Source: Nageia nagi (Eukaryota > Pinophyta). From it: 64,000 bases of DNA. The translations under genes were made by a program, and so were the position numbers. The DNA lies in the NCBI GenBank assembly GCA_050084985.1, contig JBITNC010000001.1, positions 10,354,001 through 10,418,000 of the forward strand, written 5' to 3'. The notes beneath the pieces are model-generated. The model was not told the DNA's origin. It did not search any database and worked only from the letters and a program-made list of their open reading frames with translations. Shown here one piece after another: positions 12,300-22,637 of the stretch; within the stretch, counting starts at the first letter, position 1, and the number at the start of each line of letters is the position of its first letter.

Positions 12300-12840
12300 T
12301 CATCTTGATGCACCTTTTTAATTAGTGTTAATGAAATTTAGACACTATGATCAACACAATAAATTTACAATAGAATAATGATACAATTATATTCTTGATG
12401 AATGCGAAAATTCAATTACAACACAATGGCAAGAAACTTTCATTGTGACGGTAGTAATGGACTTGGTTATCTTGTGACAAGCACCACTACATACTCAACT
12501 CAACAACCAATCCAACACAAGCACTTGCACAACCTCACAAAGGGAGCCTTCTCACACCAAAAATCTAACCTTCTCTTCACTTGAATAAATGATCACGAGC
12601 ATAGTGCAACAATTTGACACACTTATGACACTAAGATTCAAGACCCAACACACTTACAAACATTTTCACTACTCACTCACAACTCGCTCTCAACTTCAAC
12701 TCGACTTTACCTAACTTCACTTACAACTTCCCAACTTTAATCAAACTTGCTTTACATGCCCATAGCACCCTTCTATTTATAGACTAGAGAAGATAATCTT
12801 GATTTTCTAACATTTTAAGAATATCTTGAATTTAAAATAC
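12300..12840 (-). mobile_element. Possible antisense LTR fragment
   Basis: On the minus strand a TATA-like CTATAAATAG (12774-12783) is followed downstream by a pyrimidine- and repeat-rich leader ('gaagttgtaagtgaagttagg' style words), as in LTR R/U5. No coding potential and no paired copy were seen. Confidence 0.3.
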
Positions 12841-13199
12841 ATTATATCTCTATCTCTAGAAATATTCAAATCACTTTTTAAAGCATCCATGAGATGCCAC
12901 GCAGATCTTTTGTAACAAACCTTTTCGAAACTTCTTTTGAATATTAACTATTTGCATATCATCACATCTCTTTATGCCACATAACCTTATGAATAATTCT
13001 AGAATATACATCTTCTAGATATTACACTAGTATATAATTTCGTGAACTTACATTACACCATACTATGATATATCTGAAATTCTCGTGTCCCTTGCTTGGA
13101 TAAGACGTTGGCTTCATTCCTTCCCAAAGAGGAAGAGAGGGCCCACGCTTTGCCTCGAACACCAACACTGGCAACTCCCTCTTTATTTGAATATCCATA

Positions 13200-13416
13200 T
13201 CTCTGAATATTCCCATTTTATATCCACGCAGCTCTTCTTTGCCCTGCAAATTGGCGCTGGCACAGCAGAAAACAATGCAAAACCCTTGAGTGAGGGCAGG
13301 GTTTTTCGAATCTCAATTTTTAGAGTTTTATTTTGATAAAATTCAAGCAAATTTAGCTTAAGCCAGGGGGAGGAGAAGATTTCTTTTGTATTTACAGGCC
13401 TAAAGATTCACCTAAG
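13200..13416 (+). other. POP4: Putative 5' UTR exon of POP4
   Basis: This segment is less AT-rich than its surroundings. It contains a telo-box (AAACCCT) and its reverse, and ends at a good donor, CCTAAG|GTACGC (13416/13417). It lies upstream of the first recognised coding exon (22370), in the same direction. Telo-boxes are common near the start of plant genes for RNA-processing and ribosome-biogenesis proteins, which fits RNase P. The transcription start is not determinable, and the link to 22370 across a ~9-kb intron is inference. Confidence 0.4.
13280..13304 (+). promoter_or_regulatory. Telo-box and inverted telo-box
   Basis: AAACCCT at 13280-13286 and AGGGTTT at 13298-13304 flank 'tgagtgagggc'. 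This pair is typical of promoters and 5' UTRs of plant translation and RNA-processing genes. Confidence 0.5.
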
Positions 13417-16255
13417 GTACGCATATTCAAAACTTTATGTTATATTTGTTTGTTTTTCTGTAGAATTTCTATGGCTTACATTTCGTTGAATTGTTAGAAG
13501 AAATTGTAGTTCTTTTTGCGTATTTCAACATGGTGTATTTGTGAAATATGGTTTTATTTTCGAATTGGTGGCCACCGACAATTCCTGCAGTGTAACTTTT
13601 GGAAAGCTGAAACCCTAGCACGAACTGTTTGAGAAATTCCTTTAGGAATAATCTTATCAATTTCTGTGACGTAAGTAGAGAAAGTCGATTCAGGGTTTCA
13701 ATTTTGTAACTCCGACTTTGAACTCGAATTTTACCATGCATTATGTTGAATGGCCTAAGTTTGATGACATGAAGGAAAGATGGCCTTTGCGGAGGAAATA
13801 TAGGAGCACTCTATAGCATAGAGGTTCCACGCCATTCGGATTTTGTTTTCTGTTTCTATATAAATTGGTAAATTCTCCTTGCCGAGTAGCTCTAGATTTA
13901 GATGCCAGAATCATGGATATTTCTCGGGTCAAAGTCAATCAAGGTTTGGGTAAACTTGGCTTAGTTTCATGGTCTAGGTATCTCTTGGGTGTTTGCAACA
14001 ACCAGTTATTTCTGTTGATATATGCCTGGGATAGTTTACCCGCCATAATTTTCTGTTGAGATGTGTGTGGTGTAGTTCACCTGATTTCAAAATGTTGATT
14101 CAATTCACATATGAAATGAAGAGCTGAATTCCGAACATAGAAGCCCATTTATTTACCATTTGAGCTTTACTCCCTTGAACACATTTGCATGGCTAATGTT
14201 TTTTAGATATCTTCATCTAGTAATGTTTTAGGCAGAAAAAATATATGAAAATTTAGACTGAACCGTGATAGCCATTATTAATAAGAACAGCACGCAGTGC
14301 CCAATGAACCGTAGTAAAGTTAGCCCTTTTATAATGTAGGTGGTCTAATGTCATTTAAAAGGTGAAGGCGAAAGTCATTTTTGAGACACATGTATTATGT
14401 GAAATGAGCACAAGCGTGAAACTCTCTTTAGATCAGCTCTTTGTGTTTGTTCAAATTTATTTTGGTCATCAATAAGGTTTGTCCTCAGGTACCCAGTATT
14501 GGGAAAATATGTTCAACCAAAAATCCATTAAGATATCCTATGGGTCTAATAAAACCAAAAAAATATTATGCAATGAAATCAAAATTAAATTATGCATGGA
14601 TCATAAAGAACTGCTGAAAATAGGTTCGAATCTATTGAGACTCCATCATTTCAAGCCTATTCAACATATCCACATGTGAATAACATTCCAGAATACCAAT
14701 TTCTCTCCATTTAGCCGATTCTGTTGAGCTTTCATACTTTGTGAATTTAAAATTCCAATGCTTGCAGGCTTGAGGTTTCTTTTAGATGCCCCATCAAAAT
14801 TAAACTTCACCTAGTTTTCATCATGAGTTCCCAGTAGAAACTGCTTTTAATATTTCTTGCTTATGTCTTTTCCTTTTGGCTTATTCAAATACAATAAAAG
14901 TGATTTGCAATATCATAATCGACAAATAATATTTTGCCTACGAATGATAAAATGATATGGAAGAATGATGCAATTTCGAAACTAGGGCACATAAAGGATC
15001 TATGACAAATTGAACCAAAGAAGTATAGCAGCCTTAGATCTAGCATACATCAACATTAAACATGAAAAATAATACTTGTGCACTTGATTTGGACGAATCT
15101 AATGCCTTGGTGAAGCTCATGCACTTTATTTGGATGAATCTAATACCTTGGTGAAGCTTCCAAACCTCTCTTGAAAGATATCTGCAAAATAGGGTTTTAG
15201 AGGGGTTTTGATGCTTGTCTCAAATATGATAGGGTTTGGGACTAAGTTGCACAAAACATGGAAACATTTCCAAGTTTCCGAAATGGGAACGGCTGGAAAC
15301 ATGACCCCTCTAAAATGGTTACGCCAGGGGAACATGTTATATAAAAAGTAAAAAATATATATATCTCTTTGTTTTTTTTTAAATAACACATTAACTTGCA
15401 GGAAAATAAGAATCATACACAAACAATATTCTAGAAGGAATACCATGTTTACATTAACTCTCATAGATGATTACATGGTGCAAAATCCAAAATAAACCTT
15501 TATAGATGAGGTTTTACAAGCTTTCGAGTTTTGTCCAAGTTTTTGTGTTTTCGAAACAAAAACGCAACTGTTTTACAAGTTTCCTACAACTTAGGTTTGG
15601 GACTAACCTTGTTGATGATCAAACACTTCTTCATATATTAGTGGACAAAAACAAAAAATAAATAAAGAAATGATTTAAAACATACATTTGGTACTTGAAA
15701 CGGGCAAATCGAGGTCATATAAGGTTTGGCTTCAAAAGCTAATGCAACTTTTCAAGGATTGAAATTCTTTGAAATCAGGACCAACAATGTTCTTATAATC
15801 CTTTATAGGACTAATGGTGGTCTTGTTTTGTTATGAATTTGCAGATCTAAAAGTTGTGGTAGTTGTTAAATGACTTTGGGGTTCGCTTCCTTCGATTTAG
15901 CTCAAAACTCTTCATTTGTGCACAAATGAACTTCCAATTTAGCATGAGATGATAATAATGTCTTCTTTACAAAATTATTCTTGCATTGATGATAATGGAG
16001 TGTTTGTAGGGTTTGTGCATTCAGAGATATGATAATTCGAATCTTTGCTCATCAATAAGGTTGATGCTTTGAAATGACCTTGAGCTTTCTATTTATACTT
16101 GAAACATGATTTAAAATTGGATTAGTTGACCTTGTCATATAAAATTTAAATTTACTTTATTATTATTTTCCTCTAAATAATAAGTCATATTTGTCTACCT
16201 AAGTTTAGTATTTATTTAAGGGAAACTTACGAAAATACCCCTATAAGTGAAGGAA
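13417..16255. other. Putative POP4 intron 1, first part: no gene seen
   Basis: No coding signal is visible on either strand. There is a 41-bp imperfect tandem duplication at 15081-15162 (cacttgatttggacgaatct / cactttatttggatgaatct). On the minus strand, TATAAATAG-like sequence near 16090 with a leader running to about 15600 suggests an old antisense LTR. Confidence 0.4.
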
Positions 16256-16540
16256 TTTAATGTTCAAATTTGAATGTCCATTTTGGTTGCATCTTTTTGC
16301 ATGCGCACATCTCCACTAACAACATCTACGCGACGAATTGCTTCTTCACCTATCGACATTTATTTCCTTTTGCAAATATGTACTTGGGCTTTAATACTCA
16401 TAATCTGATCAAATCTGCTTTGGATGCACAAACCTGGTCGCCCATCCGTTTCAAACATATTTCATTTAATTTTTCCTCATTCTTTGAGCAAATTGTGATT
16501 TGTCAGATTTCTTGGAGTCTCCAATATCCCACCTTTTTTA

Positions 16541-16550
16541 TCTATAAATA
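16541..16550 (+). promoter_or_regulatory. LTR TATA box
   Basis: TATAAATAGG lies inside the LTR copy, upstream of the conserved leader block. It is the likely core promoter of this copia family. Confidence 0.6.
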
Positions 16551-17035
16551 GGATTTAATTTTTCTTTGTAAAGTATGTAGAAGAGATTATTGTAATGTTA
16601 TGCTGCCATTTTCAACATTGATAATAGAAAACATTTTGTTTTGCTTTGAAATTTTTTGTTTTCATTCTCTTCATGTGGTTGAGCGATTGTGTATGAATCG
16701 ACGTCTTCGTGTAGGTGTTTTGAAGCTGGTTTGAGGTATTTCTTACTGTTAAGTTTGCATTTTAGCTTTTGGGTATTAGTCAAATTCTCGTTTTTTGCTT
16801 TCAGTAGTGAGATATCTTGGTTTGCATTCTTGTTTCCCTATTTCGGTTTTCAGACAAGTTTGAATGCATAAGTCTTTAACTTAGCTCTTTAGTTTCGTGA
16901 TTTTCCTTACTAGAATCATGTCCAAACATTTCCCTCTTTGCACATGTTTGAATATGTTTCCAGGCTTTTCGAGAGCTTTTCTTGCTCATCGGATGCATTT
17001 TAGTGCTTTGTTGTGCTGTGTCATGCCTTGTTCCA

Positions 17036-17616
17036 TCTTTGCTGACATCATCTATCTTGTCGCCTAGCACTTAATGTTTTTCTTGCCTTCTACCATTGTG
17101 CCGCTCTCTGACAATCTTGTTGTTGATGTCATTGCTCGACATTTAGTGCCTTATTGCCTTGTCGAACTTTCTTCGAGCTTTTGCTGATGTCATTTTTCTT
17201 GTCATCCGACACTTAGTGTATTTCTTGCGGTGCTATGCTTTGATAATCCTTTTGTTGATGTCATTGCTCTTGTCACGTGACACTCAACTTTATTGTCCTT
17301 GTGCCGTATTGTGATAATATATTTGGTAACATCATCATGTGGAAAGTGTGGCATATCGACTTTTCCCTATGCTACATTGCAGCAACACTTTGGTTGATGT
17401 CATCCTTGCAAAAGTGCGAGATTGCCCTATTTCCTCCTGACGTCGCATTGTGGCTACATTTCTGTTGACGTCATCATCTCAAAAGTGCAACATTTTGCCG
17501 TTTGCCTAGTCCTTCGTCGTGACAAAGCTTCTGTTGATGTCATCAACCTCAAAGTGCAACAATCTGATTTTGCATTGTTCTTGATCGTGGCAATTGCATT
17601 GTTTGATTGCGACAAC
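17036..17616 (+). repeat. ~70-bp tandem array with TGACGTCA-like palindromes (copy 2)
   Basis: TGAYRTCA-like octamers or close variants lie near 17043, 17124, 17185, 17256, 17327, 17395, 17465 and 17534. The spacing is 61-81 bases and mostly 68-71, the same organisation and order as in the LTR at the left edge of the window. Conservation of eight units in both copies shows that the array predates their separation. Confidence 0.8.
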
Positions 17617-17619
17617 TAG

Positions 17620-18600
17620 TAAAATTAGTATGTTTTGGATTATTACTCACTGTGACCCACAAAAATACATTTTCCTCCTTCATCATCTAATTTTTGTCCT
17701 CTCTCTTTTGGCACTTGTGGTATTTTATTTGTCACACTTTTTGTTGGGCAACAATTGAATAAATACACAAAACAATTTACAATTTCAGTCCAATACTTGT
17801 TTGGTAAATTCATTGCCTTCAACATTTTTTTTGCCATTGCCATTATTGTTTGATTCTTTCTTTTAGCAACACCATTTTGCTGTGGTGTGTATCTACTATT
17901 AAAGTGTTGCGTAATTCCATTTGCCTTGGAAAAATTTCAAAATTCATTGGAAACAAACTCACCTCCTATATCTGCTCTTACGATCTTCACATAATGCCCA
18001 CTTTGTTTCTCCACCAACTCTTTGCTGAAAAATGTAAAAGAATTCCCATTTTTGCTTCAAAAAATAAACCCAAGTTATACGGCTGAAGTCATCTACGAAA
18101 GTCATAAAATATTTGGAATTATGAAAAAAAGCTGCTTGCATTGGCCTTCATAAATCACAATGAATAAACTCAAGTGGAACTCTTGCTTTCTATGGTTTAT
18201 CAATTAGAAATGTTGCCTTATGTTGCTTCCCAAGATTGCAATCTTCACGGACTTTGTATGCTCTTCACCATATTCTCCTAATATAATAATTTCAGCCTGT
18301 TGAAACTCAGTTGCCCAAATATAATCCATGATCCATTTTTAATTATAGTGTTAAATAATAACATCAATTCATTTTGAATTTTCAAACGAAACATACAATT
18401 TTTTTGTCATTTGCACTCTTGAAACCAGCTTATTACTTCCATTCTTATCATAGATCATACATGTATCTTTCTCAATATTAACTCTAAATTTTTTTTGTAC
18501 AAGTTGTAATTTCTTATGACTATTCCTTATTATGTGAAAGGCAATGCCATTTTAGTTTTGAAAGGCTTAAATTGAGCAGCTGATACTCATTGGAAAACTT
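17620..18600 (-). pseudogene. Antisense copia GAG-pre-integrase and integrase fragment
   Basis: On the minus strand from 18560 down: protease-end/GAG-pre-integrase remnants (DKNGSNKLVSRVQMTKKLY, about 18460), LGSNIRQHF, then the integrase core with YFMTFVDDFSRITWVYFLKQK (about 18120-18055). It continues to MAKKMLKAMNLPNKYWTEIV (17843-17770) and KCIFVGHSE (17670-17643). A short internal deletion joins NKIPQ directly to VPKER. Several stops are present. The fragment ends abruptly at the sense LTR. Confidence 0.85.
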
Positions 18601-19740
18601 AGGCTCTTTTGGATCAGTATTTCATATAAAATTTCGGCACTAAGTCCTAGAATGCCACTTTAGTATGGGTAATATCATCAAGACATTGCAATTTGCAACA
18701 ATTATTGTTTGGTTATGGAGTTGGACTTTGTAAGAATTCTTTCTTGTCAATCAAAGGCAAGTCAACAAAGTTGATGTTTTGTGTGTCTCATTTGTTTTTG
18801 ATTGTCTTCAAATAGTTTAAAGCCTTTTGAGTTTGATTAAATTTCCTAAGGTCAAGGTCTTTTGGGCTCACTTTGGTCTAATGCATGATCAAGATTCCCT
18901 CTCGAGTTTCCACCACCAATGAGAAGATACCATGAGATAAGGTGATTTCACTTCATGGCTATCATCATTTCAAATATTAAAATGTCGAAGCATTATTTAA
19001 CGATGCCTATTTGGCTTGAGATGTGTGAATTCGGATTGAGCATTGGATGGAGTTATTGTTTGATATGGAGGAAATATTTTTTCGCAAATTTTCCTTTGCA
19101 ATTTGAATCTCAAATTATTATGGGCTACGACATAGTGTTATTTGGGTGAAATGCAGGCTGGTGGAGAATCATTTGATATTGGATGGATTGCTTGCCTAGC
19201 ACAATGAGAAGTTTTTTCTTAAAACTCACCACAAATCAGCAAATCGCATGCTACAAATAATTAATAGGTTTCAACCTTTATAATGTTCTCTAGACTTGGT
19301 CATTGTCATAAGAAAAGCTCATGGGCTTAATGAACGTCTATTTCACATTCATAAGGGAATATATGGGTGAACATATGTCACATTGTAAGAGAGACGATAC
19401 ATGTCATATCTTATTGTAAAAGAATATAGGTAAAGGAATATATAACACAAATAAAGAAATATGTATATGAGAAAATGCAACCTCAGGTATTTCTCTTATA
19501 TAAGGCCAAGAATGCAATCCATGAGTTAGCATATAATTTGTATTGAGTTTATTCTTATTGGGAGGTAGCCTCCTCGAAGAGGCCTACAAAATACAGCAAA
19601 TGTGCTATTACTGATATTATCATTTTCTGTCCATTACTTTGTTTATTTATTTTTAATTGATAATTGTTGAAAACAGGATCTTGAACCTTGTACAATGTAA
19701 CATAGCAAGTATTGTTTCAAAAAAGTAAAAACTAGTTGGA
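18600..19740 (+). mobile_element. Possible LTR-type sequence
   Basis: No coding region. A TATA-like TCTTATATAAGG at 19494-19505 precedes a leader with 'ggaggtagcctcctcgaagaggcc' and T-rich sequence, as in the R/U5 of plant LTRs. No partner LTR and no primer-binding site were found. Confidence 0.3.
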
Positions 19741-19889
19741 ATTTAAAACAAAATTCCTCCTCTCATAGTAGGTATCTACTAGGCAAACTTATGGGGAAAA
19801 ACATGGGACTAGAGACCCCACAAGACTCTTCCCCACAAAAGGGCTAAGAAGAGAGAACCCTTCCAATGCATACCTTCCTCCACATGGAG

Positions 19890-20215
19890 GGCTTTGAAAA
19901 TCACACCATATTTCAAATAGGATAGAGGATTGTAAAAAGCATAGTTCTTGCCCAACAAAACCAAATGCCTACCATAGGACAACATTCTTCGTTTGGATCT
20001 AGGGTTTCAAACCCTTTTTTGGAGAAAATGCCGTACACTTCTTTCTCTAGTTGGAGGTCTTTGAGAACCTCCCTATATGTCAAATAGGGTAGGGGATTGC
20101 AAAAATATAGTTCCTTCCCAACAAAACATATCCCCACCAAAGGACATCATTTTGTTTGGAACAACGGCCATAGTACTCCAAACCCTCCATAAAACCTCTT
20201 CTCGACAAATGAACA
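19890..20215 (-). repeat. ~162-bp imperfect tandem duplication
   Basis: The blocks starting near 19892 and 20055 share 'caaatagg-tag-ggattg', 'catagttc-t-cccaacaaaac' and 'aggaca-cattct'. On the minus strand each reads as a similar peptide segment (PMVGI.F.GKELYFCN type), so a coding or formerly coding unit was duplicated. Confidence 0.65.
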
Positions 20216-20914
20216 AGGAAATCTTGCATCAAATCTCCAAAAGGCCACCAATTGTTGGGTTAGAAGTCTGGGTTTGAAACCCTCTTCTGGCCCTTGTGTA
20301 TCCAAGGGTTTCCAGAATCCCCACCTCGAACCTACTTTGAGTTTTCTTCTTGAATACCTCTGGCATGGATGCACCAACAACCCCAAATGGGTGCTTACTA
20401 GCTTTCTCCATAAAACAAGCTTTCCAATCCACAATATCTTCAACTCCTAGATTGTGGATCTCAAAATCATGCAAATTCAGGGTCACATGCACCAAGAACA
20501 AACCCTCGCTAGGCCTATCTCGCACATCAATATGTTCCACAGGGATTTCAACCTTCGTTCGCCCATCATGAACAGTGCGTCTACTTGTATGTTGGTCGCT
20601 TCCATACATGGTGACGCCTTTGTTCATCAATCTATCCAAAATGACAAGGTACTTCCCCACAATTTAAACTGCAGTAGAACCAACCACACCTTCGTCCTTA
20701 GGGTCAAAGCTAATAAAAAACATGTATCCTTCAGCTTGTTAAGAACTAAGGGGAGAAATGGAGAAATTAGACATTCTTCCCCATACGAAGACTCCTCACG
20801 TTTGTCAGCCATCCCAAACAACAACACCTTAGAGCCTTTCTTAACTTGGTCTTTAGCACAAGCTAGGTTTCCATCATGCGTCATTCCATCCCAACCAAAC
20901 TGCCATTCCACCAT
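20147..20914 (-). pseudogene. Unrecognised antisense ORF with one frame break
   Basis: Minus-strand frames 20914-20627 and 20660-20229 follow one another with a short overlap and a frame change near 20650. Together they would give about 225 residues. The first part starts MVEWQFGWDGMTHDG and has a hydrophobic middle; the second includes EIPVEHIDVRDRPSEGLF and VEDIVDWKACFMEKA. I do not recognise a domain. The neighbouring tandem duplication appears to hold more of the same protein. The sense frame at 20454-21008 is also open (184 codons) but has an unnatural composition. It could be a decayed host gene fragment or a transposon ORF. Confidence 0.4.
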
Positions 20915-21009
20915 CTTCCATTTCTATGGGTTGTCGTTTGCCCTCAAGCCCTCATCGCTCACTTCACAGCCTCCTCCCTTGCACAGGTCCCGCTTCTGCT
21001 CCTCATAAC

Positions 21010-22369
21010 CTCAAGAGTTGAGTTTTACTTTGTTCAATTTTACTTATATGCAATATTATTTTTATAGCACTTTGAAAATATTCTTATTAATTATCTTTAC
21101 CTTCTCTATTAGAATATTGTTTTTTTTAGTGTCCATGTAGGTTCGAATCAAATCCTTCTGAGTCAACAACACCAATAACTGGGCCAAAGCCCATGTTACG
21201 GAATTAATAATTTAGTGGTCTTGAGGTATCATCACAAGAAGACGAAGTGATTGTGTATGTCATTATGAATTGAAGATTAATCGAAGATGGATGAGACTTT
21301 TGGCATTATTTCCTATAGGCTGTTTAGGAAAATTTTGTAAGATTCTTGTAGAGCTAAATTAGTGTAGTTGCAATAGTTGGATGCCTTGAGTTGTGCTTGA
21401 CTTTGTATTGTGATAGTCTTTATAATGCCAAATTGTCATTGGTTTTTGCCTATCATTGTATTGTTATTTACTAAAAACCGGCTTCCATTTACTGTATGCG
21501 TGTTGGGATTGAGATATAATAAGCAAGTTTGATCTTCTGATCATCACCTTGCATCAGTTTTCTGATGAAATTGAGAACAGTTTTGTCTTCATGAATGGTT
21601 TTTGGATTTAAGCATATTAGACAATTAGTACATTGTATTCCATGACACAATCTACTTCACTTGAGCCAAACCTAATATAGTTAATAAGTGCCATAAATGT
21701 AATGGTGTACTCCGGTGATAATATATTTACATTCATATCACTTAAGTAGCTTTTATGTAAGTTATTGTGTGATGTCGAATTTTTTTTGAGAAATTGTCTT
21801 TTGTTTACGCGGAGAATCTTCAATATGTACACAGCAATCTTGGACTTGTGTATCTCAACGTTTACATTTGCATGCTTCATGAATTCTTCAATATGTATCT
21901 TTACATATATCTATTCGTGTTCTTCATGCTTTGTGCAGTCTTTCGCATGCAGTTTGCATGCTTATGAATCTTGTAGCTGTGCTTGGGCACATCTCATGTG
22001 CAAGTCTGTATGTTGAAAGGTTTTGCACTCATGGAGAAACTCATATATCAACTATTGTAGTATATCCTATTCATGATGGTTGAAGATTTAGATACTTCTG
22101 GTGTCCATCATATTTTGGATGTCTTTCCTTTGTGTGTGATTACATATTTTCATATTAATTAAATACTTGTATTCTTGATAATCTACTGTTGATTACTGTA
22201 TTAGATGTTAGTGGACTTCAGTTAGAAGTCTATACAACTATGACCTTGCATAAATTGTATTACAATTAAATGCGGTTGATGTTTCCAAAAAGCAGTTGAA
22301 AATGTATGTGTCTTTTTGTTTACTTTTCTAAGTATATTTATCAGTATATCTTAACTGAAACAATCGTAG
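21010..22369. other. Intronic or upstream DNA, nothing recognised
   Basis: AT-rich with no coding signal on either strand. It ends at the acceptor TCGTAG (22364-22369) of POP4 exon 2. Confidence 0.4.
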
Positions 22370-22637
22370 GAGAGAATATTAGTCATGATGGCAAAGGTAA
22401 CTGGTGGAGATGAAAGTATATCAGAGAAAAAGAGGATTCGTATCAAGGCTCTTGAGCAGAGGCTATCTGTTGCAGCTTCGAGTGGGTTAAAAATGCGCTT
22501 AAGATCTCATTCACAACAAGACGAAAAACATAAGAAGAAAAAAGGGACCAAAAAAAGTCAGTGCTCAAATTCGTCAAGTGGGACAAGAATGTTAGTGCAA
22601 GATTCCTTAACTTCATCCAAGCCTTCAGATTCGCAAG
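22370..22637 (+). CDS. POP4: POP4 exon 2 (start codon exon)
   Basis: Acceptor TCGTAG before 22370. ATG at 22385, with a second in-frame ATG at 22388; the second may be the true start. Encodes a Lys/Ser-rich N-terminal tail including a KKKKGTKK cluster. Donor CAAG|GTATGC; leaves phase 1, which joins 40113 as Asp. Confidence 0.75.

Larger units (their letters stand above)
16260..17616 (+). mobile_element. Copia LTR, second copy (probably solo or truncated)
   Basis: 16809-17616 matches window positions 1-820 with many substitutions, and this copy also shows the upstream half. A TATA box is at 16541-16550, followed ~50 bases later by TGTAATGTTATGCTGCC, which is shared with the antisense LTR at 54.3 kb. 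Similarity stops at 17616, where antisense copia integrase begins. There is no primer-binding site or gag after it. The 5' boundary near 16260 is approximate. Confidence 0.7.

Noticed and set aside
13085-13336. 83-codon sense ORF near the putative POP4 exon 1
   Set aside because: No conserved features; the segment behaves like a promoter or 5' UTR with telo-boxes.
1-17616. The two similar copia LTRs as ends of one 17-kb element
   Set aside because: The DNA between them holds antisense LINE, gypsy and copia pieces and a probable host exon, the second LTR has no fitting internal end, and the first element's own pol is cut short at 3 kb. Two independent insertions are more likely.
20454-21008. 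Sense-strand 184-codon ORF as a gene
   Set aside because: It lies opposite a more protein-like antisense frame and has a His/Ser/Pro-heavy composition with no recognisable domain.
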